Source: Thermoplasmata archaeon UBA61 (lineage in GTDB: Archaea; Thermoplasmatota; Thermoplasmata; Lutacidiplasmatales; UBA184). From it: DNA of 64,000 nucleotides. The translations under genes were made by a program, and so were the position numbers. Position 1 is the first letter of the stretch. Every line of letters starts with the position of its first letter. Positions 34,670-41,967 of this stretch are shown piece after piece. The notes below the pieces were generated by a model. It had not been told where the DNA came from and ran no database searches. It saw nothing but the letters and a program-made list of their open reading frames with translations. The stretch is taken from the NCBI GenBank assembly GCA_002503985.1, contig DASW01000002.1, positions 248,001-312,000 on the forward strand, read 5' to 3'.

Positions 34670-35337
34670 GACGCGACCGTTCGGGAACCTTCCGCGTCGT
34701 GGGACTCGGACATCCTCCGCTCGAACTCTCGCGACAGGACCCCCAGTTCCGCGGCCACCCACATCGGGGCGCTCACGATCGTCGGGACCCGGACCCCCGA
34801 ATGGATCTGAGACCGGATGCGAGCCGCCCAGAAGACCACCGATGCCGACCCCGGGCCCGCAGACGCACCGAAGGAGGGGTTCGGAAGGGTGACCATGGCG
34901 ATGTCGCTGTCGTAGACCCTCCCGTAGCGCAACCAGAAGGCGCCGGAGGCCCCCGCCGCGACCAGCGCCCAAAGGAACCCGACCCAGACCGAATCCAGAA
35001 GGTAGGCATCGAGGCCGCCCAAGATGCATCCGGCGAGCATCACGGCGACGATCGGGGGCACGGCCGTCGAGGCCGTGCCGTTCCTCCGTCGGACCCCTCG
35101 CTCGCCGAGCCAGGTGCCCGCATCGGAGAACGGAGGGCCGGCGGGCCACTCCGCAGACCCCGACCTTCGGACCAGCTCGAACCCGGCCCCCTCGAGAACG
35201 GCGTGGGCGGCCGCCGTTAGGCCCGGCCCGGGGTCCGCCGACAAAAGGACCTCTCGTCGGAGCGCAAAGCGAAGCCCCGAGCGCAGGTCCAGGTTCGGGG
35301 CCCTCCACCGCCGCCTCCGAGGATTACGCGTGGTCAT
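34666..35337 (-). CDS. Membrane protein of unknown function
   Basis: 223 residues with two adjacent hydrophobic segments in the middle (AVMLAGCILGGLDAYLL and VGFLWALVAAGASGAFWL), a basic N-terminal part and a C-terminal soluble region. No known domain. ATG 35337 is chosen; the frame continues upstream. Convergent overlap of four bases with the VOC gene. Confidence 0.55.
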   Translation of the reverse strand: MTTRNPRRRRWRAPNLDLRSGLRFALRREVLLSADPGPGLTAAAHAVLEGAGFELVRRSGSAEWPAGPPFSDAGTWLGERGVRRRNGTASTAVPPIVAVMLAGCILGGLDAYLLDSVWVGFLWALVAAGASGAFWLRYGRVYDSDIAMVTLPNPSFGASAGPGSASVVFWAARIRSQIHSGVRVPTIVSAPMWVAAELGVLSREFERRMSESHDAEGSRTVAS

Positions 35338-35520
35338 CGTAGCGTCGAGCGGGAACCCTCCTATCCTGAGCGGCGCTCTCCTCTTATGCCTGGACCCTCG
35401 AGCTCCGGGGTGGGGGCCTTCTCCCTCTTGTTTCATACGCAGGGACGCGTTGGGGTCTTCGACTCACACGCCGGGGCCGTCGTGGCACGGTGGATGGGAA
35501 GGGGTGGGATCTCGTAGACA

Positions 35521-35748
35521 ATGCCGTACGTAGAGTACGACGAGGTCGAGGCGATCTGCCGGGACTGCGGGCGCGCGTTCCGTTCCGAGGACGCCCTCGA
35601 AGACCATCGCGAAGAGGCCCATGCGTCGGCCGTGAATGCGCCGGGGGAGTCCGCGCACCCTCGGACGGTGAAGTGCTCCCTGTGCCGCCAGCATTTTACG
35701 ACGACCGCGGCGCTCCAGGAGCACACGCGCAAAGCGCACTCCAGCTAA
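35521..35748 (+). CDS. Two-finger C2H2 zinc finger protein
   Basis: A 75-residue protein consisting of two classical C2H2 fingers: CRDCGRAFRSEDALEDHREEAH and, after a 20-residue linker, CSLCRQHFTTTAALQEHTRKAH, both with the C-x2-C-x12-H-x4-H pattern and the conserved Phe and Leu. It probably binds DNA or RNA. C2H2 proteins of this size occur in several archaea and their roles are mostly unknown. ATG 35521. Confidence 0.85.
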   Translation: MPYVEYDEVEAICRDCGRAFRSEDALEDHREEAHASAVNAPGESAHPRTVKCSLCRQHFTTTAALQEHTRKAHSS

Positions 35749-35854
35749 CCCCTCGTACCGGACGCCCCGGGCCGGGTCATGCCCCCGGGGGCTCGCGGGC
35801 CCCCCGGGCTTGGAGACTTATGTAGGAGTACTCCGTCCCCACGGGTGACCCCCT

Positions 35855-36406
35855 ATGCCCACTTCGAAGCAGAAAGAAAAGGCTCGTTCGAAGAGACTCG
35901 ACGACCCCTCACCGATCCCGCCCGGGTTCGGAACGGTGACGGCGTACCTCTCGGTCACCGGCGGCCTCGCGGCGATCGAGTTCTACAAGAAGGCGTTCGG
36001 CGCGCACGAGGTCGCCCGGCGGGTCACCCCGAACGGGAAGCTGATCCACGGCCAGCTGCGGATCGGGGACACGATGGTCTTCCTTTCCGATGTCTTCCCC
36101 GATTCCGAATCCGCGGCGCCTTCCTCGATCGGGACCACGACGGTCACCCTCCACATCTACACCGAGAACGTCGATGCCCTGTGGGACCGAGCCGTGGCGG
36201 CCGGAGCGAAGGTCAGCATGCCGCTCGAGAACCAGTACTGGGGAGAGCGGTACGGTAAGCTCCTGGACCCGTTCGGCCACCACTGGACCCTCTCGATGCG
36301 GGTCAAGATGCCCCGCGAAGAGATGGAGGCAAAGCAGCTCGAGGCCGACGCGTCGTTCGCTCGCGACGAGCGCCCGGGGCGCAACCCCCGATACGGCGAC
36401 GCGTAG
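35855..36406 (+). CDS. VOC family protein, PhnB-like
   Basis: 183 residues, VOC fold of the PhnB/YdcE-like type: PGFGTVTAYLSVTGGLAAIEFYKKAFGAHEVARR, HGQLRIGDTMVFLSD, VTLHIYTENVDALWDRAVAAGAKVSMPLENQYWGERYGKLLDPFGHHWTL. Enzymatic role unknown. A TATA-like ACTTATG about 35 bases upstream supports ATG 35855. The charged N- and C-terminal tails are unusual additions. Confidence 0.85.
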   Translation: MPTSKQKEKARSKRLDDPSPIPPGFGTVTAYLSVTGGLAAIEFYKKAFGAHEVARRVTPNGKLIHGQLRIGDTMVFLSDVFPDSESAAPSSIGTTTVTLHIYTENVDALWDRAVAAGAKVSMPLENQYWGERYGKLLDPFGHHWTLSMRVKMPREEMEAKQLEADASFARDERPGRNPRYGDA

Positions 36407-36519
36407 GACCGCGGCGGTCGCAGCCCCGGCTCGAAGCGACCTATTGGGGGACCCCCAAAGCTCTTGGCCCCGGTCGTTGGACGGTGGACCGCCGCTGAGG
36501 CGGTCGGAGCGCTCGTTCG

Positions 36520-37059
36520 ATGGTCGATTGGACCAACATCGCCGTCTGGTCGCTCGTCGGGACCTGGGTCCTCGTCGTGGGCACTCTCCTGTTGATGCTC
36601 TGGCAGACCTTTCAAGCGCAGAAGCTGAACTCGGCGAATGCGGTCATGAACCTACGGGAGCGGTTCGACAGTCCCCGAATGCGGGCGGCCCGACGGCACT
36701 TGAGCGAGCGGATCCTCCATCAGGCGCACCAGGACATCTCGAACCTCGAGGTGATCACCTTCTTCGAGCTCGTCGGGACGCTTACCCACCGCAAGGTGCT
36801 GCACGACGACCTGGTCTGGGAGGCCTTCGGAGGCTGGGTCACGGCGTACTATTGGGCCCTCAGGAACCCGGTGGACATGATCGGCGACCTGAGAGCCACG
36901 ATGAACGACCCTCTCATCTTCCACGAGTTCGAGTGGCTCCACAACCGGGTGATCGAGATCGACCGCCGTCGACTGGGGCCGAACGCGGACCGGGGACCGC
37001 CGGCGGCCGAAGACGCGAATCGGTTCATGACCCGAGAGTCGAAGTTGGAGTCGATCTGA
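36520..37059 (+). CDS. Membrane-anchored hypothetical protein (DUF4760-like)
   Basis: 179 residues: one N-terminal transmembrane helix (VWSLVGTWVLVVGTLLLMLWQ), then a helical cytoplasmic domain with NAVMNLRERFDSPRMRAARRHL and FFELVGTLTHRKVL. This layout resembles DUF4760-type proteins, role unknown. ATG 36520. Confidence 0.55.
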   Translation: MVDWTNIAVWSLVGTWVLVVGTLLLMLWQTFQAQKLNSANAVMNLRERFDSPRMRAARRHLSERILHQAHQDISNLEVITFFELVGTLTHRKVLHDDLVWEAFGGWVTAYYWALRNPVDMIGDLRATMNDPLIFHEFEWLHNRVIEIDRRRLGPNADRGPPAAEDANRFMTRESKLESI

Positions 37060-37091
37060 GACCGAGCCCTACCGCGCTCCGCGCCTCGGTG

Positions 37092-37108
37092 GGTAGCCGA
37101 CGGCTACC
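37092..37108 (+). terminator. Hairpin between membrane protein and phosphoribosyltransferase genes
   Basis: GGTAGCC, 3-base loop GAC, GGCTACC: a perfect 7-bp stem 33 bases after the stop. A TTAAT promoter-like patch follows at about 37114. Terminator role is tentative. Confidence 0.4.
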
Positions 37109-37151
37109 GGGGAGTTAATCGGAGCGATGCTCTGCACCCGAAGATTGGGCC

Positions 37152-37832
37152 ATGACCGAGGCGGAAGGCCCGCCCGTGCCACTCCCGGACCGTCGGGCGG
37201 CCGGAGAGCGGCTCGCCGAGCGCCTGCTTTCCTACCGAGACCAGGACCCGGTCGTGCTCGCGCTCCCCCGCGGGGGAGTGCCGGTCGCCTTCGAGATCGC
37301 TGTCCGCCTCGGAGCGCCGCTGGACGTCCTGATCGTCCGGAAGGTCAGAGCTCCCGGGAACCCGGAATACGGGCTCGGCGCGGTCGTCGAGGGCGGCTCT
37401 CGCTTCCTGGACGAGCCGCGCATCCGGGCCGCGGGCCACACCGTGAGGGACCTGGGTCCCACGATCGCCCGCGAGGCGGCCGAGGTCGAACGGAGGGCCC
37501 GCGAGTTCCGGGCCGGGCACGCCCCCGTCGACCTGCGGAACCGAACCGTCATCCTGGTCGACGACGGGGTTGCGACGGGAGGGACGGTGCTCGCGGCCCT
37601 GCACGCCGTGCGGGCCCGTCAGCCTCGCCGAATCGTCCTCGCGCTGGGGGTCGCTCCGCCTGACACCGTGGCGACCCTCCGCCCGGAGGTCGATGACCTG
37701 GTGGTCCTCCTGACCCCCGCCACGTTCTTCGCGGTCGGGGAATGGTATCACCAGTTCTCTCAGGTCAGCGACGAGGAGGTCCGTCGGCTGCTCGATCGGT
37801 CGCGGACGCCCCCCGCGACCTCCTCTCGTTGA
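37152..37832 (+). CDS. Phosphoribosyltransferase domain protein
   Basis: 226 residues of the type I PRTase fold. The PRPP-binding motif VILVDDGVATGGTVLAAL (about residues 135-152) is intact; DPVVLALPRGGVPVAFEIA and LDVLIVRKVRAPGNPEYGLGAV are the other family elements, as in stand-alone bacterial 'phosphoribosyl transferase' proteins. Substrate unknown. ATG 37152. Confidence 0.85.
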   Translation: MTEAEGPPVPLPDRRAAGERLAERLLSYRDQDPVVLALPRGGVPVAFEIAVRLGAPLDVLIVRKVRAPGNPEYGLGAVVEGGSRFLDEPRIRAAGHTVRDLGPTIAREAAEVERRAREFRAGHAPVDLRNRTVILVDDGVATGGTVLAALHAVRARQPRRIVLALGVAPPDTVATLRPEVDDLVVLLTPATFFAVGEWYHQFSQVSDEEVRRLLDRSRTPPATSSR

Positions 37833-37924
37833 AGGGGGCCCGCTCGGACCACGCCTCCGGTGCCGACCTATCCCCGCCGACGGAGGGTATCTCCTAAATA
37901 GACCTCCCACGGATAGTACCCCCG

Positions 37925-38482
37925 ATGCCCTCTACCGCGGGTCCGAAACGCAAGAAGCCCCTTCCGCGCGGGGGTTCCTCGGCCCGATCCCGTGCCCCCT
38001 CTTCCGGCTCTTTCGTCATCAATGTCGACGTACGGGATGTGATGAGCCGACACCCGGTCACCGTCGGACCCGACGCCACGCTTCTCGACGCGCTCGTCCT
38101 GATGAGAGGCCAGAAGGTGTCCGGTCTCCCGGTCGTCGACGAGGTCGGGAAGCTGGTCGGGGTCCTGAGCCAGCGCGATGTCGCGCGGACCCTGAAGAGC
38201 GCGGGCGGCATTCCCGAGGTGACCGGCCTCTTCGACCTATTGATGTTCGGGCTCTCGGACGACACCGGGGCGAGCGTCCAGGTCCTCCGCCGGATCCTGG
38301 AAGAAACGAACGTCCGGGACGCGATGTCGAGCCCCCCAATCTCGATCACCTCCGATGCTTCGCTCGAGCTCGCGGCCGAAGTGATGCGGGAGAACGCGAT
38401 CAACCGGATCCCGGTGTTGCGGGGGGATCGCCTCGTCGGCATCGTCACGCGGAACGACCTCGTGCGGGCTCTCGTCCACTAG
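37925..38482 (+). CDS. CBS-pair protein
   Basis: 185 residues: a basic, Ser/Pro-rich N-terminal tail (~30 residues), then two CBS motifs, VRDVMSRHPVTVGPDATLLDALVLMRGQKVSGLPVVD and VRDAMSSPPISITSDASLELAAEVMRENAINRIPVLR. CBS pairs bind adenosine nucleotides and act as energy sensors. The partner is unknown. ATG 37925; an AT-rich TAAATA patch lies about 30 bases upstream. Confidence 0.85.
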   Translation: MPSTAGPKRKKPLPRGGSSARSRAPSSGSFVINVDVRDVMSRHPVTVGPDATLLDALVLMRGQKVSGLPVVDEVGKLVGVLSQRDVARTLKSAGGIPEVTGLFDLLMFGLSDDTGASVQVLRRILEETNVRDAMSSPPISITSDASLELAAEVMRENAINRIPVLRGDRLVGIVTRNDLVRALVH

Positions 38483-38490
38483 CGGACCCC

Positions 38491-38505
38491 GACCCGGAAC
38501 GGGTC
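38491..38505. terminator. Hairpin between convergent genes
   Basis: GACCCG, loop GAA, CGGGTC: a 6-bp stem in the 39-base gap between the CBS and OsmC genes, which converge. It could serve both. Confidence 0.35.
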
Positions 38506-38521
38506 GAAGTGGTCCCGGGTT

Positions 38522-38944
38522 CTAGGAGGACCTTGCCGTCGGCGAGACGACGGGGATCACGTTGACCGCCACCTTCGCTTCGCGGAAGAGCCGTCCCACC
38601 GGGCAGAGCTCCAGGGCGGCGCGCAAGGTCGTGTCCACGTCGCCTCGGTCTGCGCGGCTGCGCAGTCGCAGGGTCCCGTGGACGCCCCCGATGACCCCCG
38701 CCGGAGACGGCGGGTCGCCCTCGAGGACCAGGGTGAGCCCCGAGAAGTCGAGGTGTCGCTTCCTCGCGAGCGCAACGAACGTCGACGCGAGGCTTCCGGC
38801 GAGCGCGAGCACGGTGAGCTCCAAAGGGGTGGTCCCGGCGCTCGTTCCCCCTTCGTCCGGGGAGAGGTCGACGACCACCGAATGCGTGCGTCCGTCCTCG
38901 AGGAGGATCTCGTGCCCCTTCCTCCACGTCGCGACCGCCTGCAT
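38522..38944 (-). CDS. OsmC family protein
   Basis: 140 residues of the OsmC/Ohr fold: GTTPLELTVLALAGSLASTFVALARKR holds a position where OsmC proteins usually have a catalytic Cys in this helix, but it is absent here (ALAGSLAS), while ELCPVGRLFREAKVAVNV carries the second conserved Cys. Peroxide reduction is therefore uncertain with one of the two Cys missing. ATG 38944. Confidence 0.75.
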   Translation of the reverse strand: MQAVATWRKGHEILLEDGRTHSVVVDLSPDEGGTSAGTTPLELTVLALAGSLASTFVALARKRHLDFSGLTLVLEGDPPSPAGVIGGVHGTLRLRSRADRGDVDTTLRAALELCPVGRLFREAKVAVNVIPVVSPTARSS

Positions 38945-39009
38945 CGTCCGGACCTAGTCCTCCTCGCCGAAGAGCGAATCGTCCAAGATGGGCGGCATGG
39001 AGGAACGCC

Positions 39010-39624
39010 TCACTCCGCCGAGACCAGATGGCCCGGAAGGCGGGGAGGCCGAGGACGCTCGAGGACCAGGACGTAATGATATGGTCCCAGCTCGAAGGAA
39101 TCGACCGGGGTCAAGCCGTGAGCGGTCAGGGCCGCGGTGGCCTCCCGAAGGGTAAGGCGGTGCCGCACGGGAGGTCCCTCGGGGGTAGGCTCCTTCTTCC
39201 AATCGACGTTCACGAGGCGCCCGCCGGGACGGAGGAGCCGGACCGCCTCGTCCACCGTCGTCGAGGGGATCCCATGCAGGACGTTCGCGAGGATCGCCAC
39301 GTCGGCGACCGCATCCTCGATGGGGATGCGCTTCGGGGTCGAAAGGACCGGTTCGAGGTTCCGGACCTTTCCTTTGACCGCTCGCTCCCGGACCAGCTCC
39401 ACGAGCTCGGGGGAGACATCGACCGCGTACACCCGACCCCCCGGGCCGACCACGGCCGCGGCAGGGAAGGCGTAGAAGCCCGATCCGGCGCCCACGTCGA
39501 CGACGATGTCGCCCGGTTTGAGGTCGACCCGGCGCCAGAGCCGAGACGGGTCCTGGCTCGAGAGACGCGCGGGGGAGTCCAGTACGGCGACCGCGTCGGC
39601 GCGTGACCACGAGCCTTCTTGCAT
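39010..39624 (-). CDS. Class I SAM-dependent methyltransferase
   Basis: 204 residues. Motif I VVDVGAGSGFYAFPAA, motif II VYAVDVSPELVELV, motif III DVAILANVLHGI and LLRPGGRLVNVDWK give the Rossmann-like methyltransferase fold. Substrate unknown; a ubiquinone/menaquinone-like or arsenite-type small-molecule enzyme is possible. ATG 39624 (MQEGSWS) is used; upstream codons are Arg-rich and unlikely. Confidence 0.85.
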   Translation of the reverse strand: MQEGSWSRADAVAVLDSPARLSSQDPSRLWRRVDLKPGDIVVDVGAGSGFYAFPAAAVVGPGGRVYAVDVSPELVELVRERAVKGKVRNLEPVLSTPKRIPIEDAVADVAILANVLHGIPSTTVDEAVRLLRPGGRLVNVDWKKEPTPEGPPVRHRLTLREATAALTAHGLTPVDSFELGPYHYVLVLERPRPPRLPGHLVSAE

Positions 39625-39962
39625 CCGTTGGTGGTCCGAGGGGACTTTCCGGGAGCGTGTCCCCGAGCGACCGGTTCCACTGCGGTGACCCAAGGCACGG
39701 TGTCGTCGGGCGGTCCCGACCGAGGCGGTTCGCACCTTTCGCATCTCGCCTCCTCCCAGTGACTACCGTGATGTTCGAAGCCCCGAGAGGTACGTCAATG
39801 CTCGACAGGACGCCTCGGGATTAGATGTTTCTCCAGCCCCGAAAACCTCCCAACGGGGGTCGTTTCGGTTCGGCCCATGACCCAACGACCGCCGGGTCGG
39901 AGGGGGTTCGACATGTTGGGTCCTCATGTGCCCGGTCCGCTCTCCAGCGGACGCCCAAGCGG
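39625..39962. other. Gene-free stretch
   Basis: I see no protein-like frame, tRNA or clear promoter here on either strand. Confidence 0.35.
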
Positions 39963-40433
39963 TCAAACGTGGACCATGAGGCGCACCGAGTTCCCGCCCA
40001 GGGGGCCTCCCGGCCAGTATACCGCGAACGCCCGGTCGGGCGAAAGGAACAGCGTGGTGTTCACAGGCGGGGAGGCGGATTCGCCCAGGACGAACGCGTA
40101 GACGGTCCCGTTCGCTTCCGTGCCGTTCCCACGGACGAGCCCGCCCCCGACCACGTTCCAATTCGAGACCCACAGTGCGAACGTGACGTTGTGGAAGGCA
40201 AAGGACTCGGGAGCGGTGGAGTTCAGAAAGAGGCCCGGCATCGAGAGCGAAACGACGGTGAAGTAGTACCGTTCGCCGTCAAGAACGAGGGAGGTGGGCT
40301 CGGAGTAGTTGGGCTTCAAACCGGGGATCGCTCCTCCGAATAGGGCGGCACCGAACGCGCCCATGACCACCAAGCCGACGATGAGGACCTTCGCCTGGGT
40401 TCTCGTGGTCGGGAAGTCCTGGTCGATTCCCAT
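39963..40433 (-). CDS. Membrane-anchored extracellular protein, unknown
   Basis: 156 residues: a transmembrane anchor near the N-terminus (AKVLIVGLVVMGAFGAALFGG) and an extracellular beta-rich domain with several N-x-S/T sites (LNSTAP, RGNGTEANGTV, VNTTL). No domain recognised. ATG 40433; an AT-richer patch CTAAGTAC lies about 30 bases upstream. Confidence 0.6.
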   Translation of the reverse strand: MGIDQDFPTTRTQAKVLIVGLVVMGAFGAALFGGAIPGLKPNYSEPTSLVLDGERYYFTVVSLSMPGLFLNSTAPESFAFHNVTFALWVSNWNVVGGGLVRGNGTEANGTVYAFVLGESASPPVNTTLFLSPDRAFAVYWPGGPLGGNSVRLMVHV

Positions 40434-40537
40434 GAGCGCTCGAGGAGGCCGGGAGAGCGGGAATCGTACTTAGCCTTCCGTGGAGAGACCCCGACCGCAT
40501 CGAATGGTTTGATGGCCCGCGACGGCTTCGGTCGGAT

Positions 40538-41488
40538 ATGCAGGCCGTCGCCGTCTCCCGATTCCGCGCCCCTCTCGAAGTAATGGACCTCCCGTCCCCC
40601 ACCGTGGGGGGTGCTGAGATGCTCGTCCGCGTAGAGTTCGCGGGGGTCAATCCTTTCGACTGGAAGATCGCGGACGGGATCTTAGAGGGGAATCGTCCTC
40701 ACGTGTTCCCCCTCGTGCTGGGCGTGGACGCCGCCGGCACCGTGGAAGCGGTCGGGCCCGCGGTAGGGCGGTTTCGAGTGGGCGACCGGGTCTTCGGCCA
40801 GTTCCTCCACGACCCGGTCGGCACCGGCACCTATGCCGAGCTCGCCCCTGTTCCGCCAGGTATCGGGATCATCGCGACCCCGAACGAGCTGAGGGCCGAG
40901 GACGCAGCGGCATTACCCACAACGGGGATGACCGCTCTTGCCAGCCTCGACCTCCTCGCCCTTCCGCCCGGAGCGTCCCTGGCGATCATCGGGGCTTCCG
41001 GGGGGGTCGGGTCGATCGCGACGGGACTCGCGGCGGCGCGAGGCATCCATGTTACGGCCATCGCACGGGCGAGTTCGGCCTCTCGGCTCCGTTCTCTGGG
41101 GGCCGAAGAGGTCGTTGACCCGTCCGACGAGACTCCGTCGGCCGTCCTGTCGCGGGCCCACCCCTCGGGGCTGGATGGCCTCCTCGACACGATGAGCGAC
41201 CGACCGGGGTTCGCACGGTGGGCCGCTCTCGTCCGCCGAGGCGGTGCGGCCGTCACCACGACCTTCTCGGCCGACGCGGGTTCACTGGACCGGGCGGGCG
41301 TTCGTGGGGGAAACATCAACCTCCAACCCTCGGCACGGCTTCTCGACCGACTGGCAAAAGAGGTGGTGGGCCATCACCTCAAGGTCCCCCTCGAACGCCA
41401 GGTCTCCCTTTCGGATGCACCCGCGGTGGTCGGGGACTTGAAGGCCGGGCGTGCCCACGGAAAGACCGTAATCCGTTTGCGACCCTGA
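40538..41488 (+). CDS. Zinc-free quinone oxidoreductase (MDR family)
   Basis: 316 residues of the medium-chain dehydrogenase/reductase superfamily: VEFAGVNPFDWKI, LVLGVDAAGTVEAVG, VGDRVFGQF, the NAD(P)-binding AIIGASGGVGSIATGLAAARG and a C-terminal substrate domain. The zinc ligands of alcohol dehydrogenases are absent, so it should be an NADPH:quinone reductase or enoyl reductase type. ATG 40538. Confidence 0.88.
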   Translation: MQAVAVSRFRAPLEVMDLPSPTVGGAEMLVRVEFAGVNPFDWKIADGILEGNRPHVFPLVLGVDAAGTVEAVGPAVGRFRVGDRVFGQFLHDPVGTGTYAELAPVPPGIGIIATPNELRAEDAAALPTTGMTALASLDLLALPPGASLAIIGASGGVGSIATGLAAARGIHVTAIARASSASRLRSLGAEEVVDPSDETPSAVLSRAHPSGLDGLLDTMSDRPGFARWAALVRRGGAAVTTTFSADAGSLDRAGVRGGNINLQPSARLLDRLAKEVVGHHLKVPLERQVSLSDAPAVVGDLKAGRAHGKTVIRLRP

Positions 41489-41582
41489 CGCGGGACCGAT
41501 CCTACGGAACCCTAGGCCGGGAGTCCCTCGCTCGACCTCGGGGCCTGGGAAGAGCCGCGAGGATGGCGGGACGAACCCTCTT

Positions 41583-41759
41583 TCACTCGATGATCGTGAC
41601 CTCGGCCTTGACGGCGCGGAATCCTGCTTGATGATGAGCGCCGTCGCAGAACGGCTTCTTCGAGGAGTGTCCGCAGCGGCACAGCGCGGCGACCACCTTT
41701 CCGTCCACCATCACCAGATTCGGTCCGTTCTCGTTCGCGAGGATTGCTACCTTCGGCAT
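41583..41759 (-). CDS. CDGSH iron-sulfur domain protein (58 residues)
   Basis: A very short gene. ATG 41759 opens MPKVAILANENGP and the protein contains ALCRCGHSSKKPFCDGAHHQAG, i.e. the CDGSH signature C-x-C-x2-S-x3-P-x-C-D-G-x-H that binds a [2Fe-2S] cluster by three Cys and one His (mitoNEET-type). The stop TGA is at 41583-41585. CDGSH proteins act in iron-sulfur or redox handling; the neighbouring quinone reductase is a possible link. A TTTTATG box about 30 bases upstream (about 41790) supports this start. Confidence 0.85.
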   Translation of the reverse strand: MPKVAILANENGPNLVMVDGKVVAALCRCGHSSKKPFCDGAHHQAGFRAVKAEVTIIE

Positions 41760-41967
41760 GGTCCACTACGTAGAGGCCGCCCGCCCGCATAAAACCTCAG
41801 GGAGGGATTCGTGGGTCCCCGCCGTCGAGTCGGAAGAACGAACCCCTTTTTGAGGAGCCGTAAGTTTGTAATACGGTCGAAGGGTGATTTCGCCGCTCCC
41901 CAGGCCCGGTGCGGGGCCGAGGGGTGACCCGATCCACCTACACCCGAAGGAAACGAGGAGGCGACCG

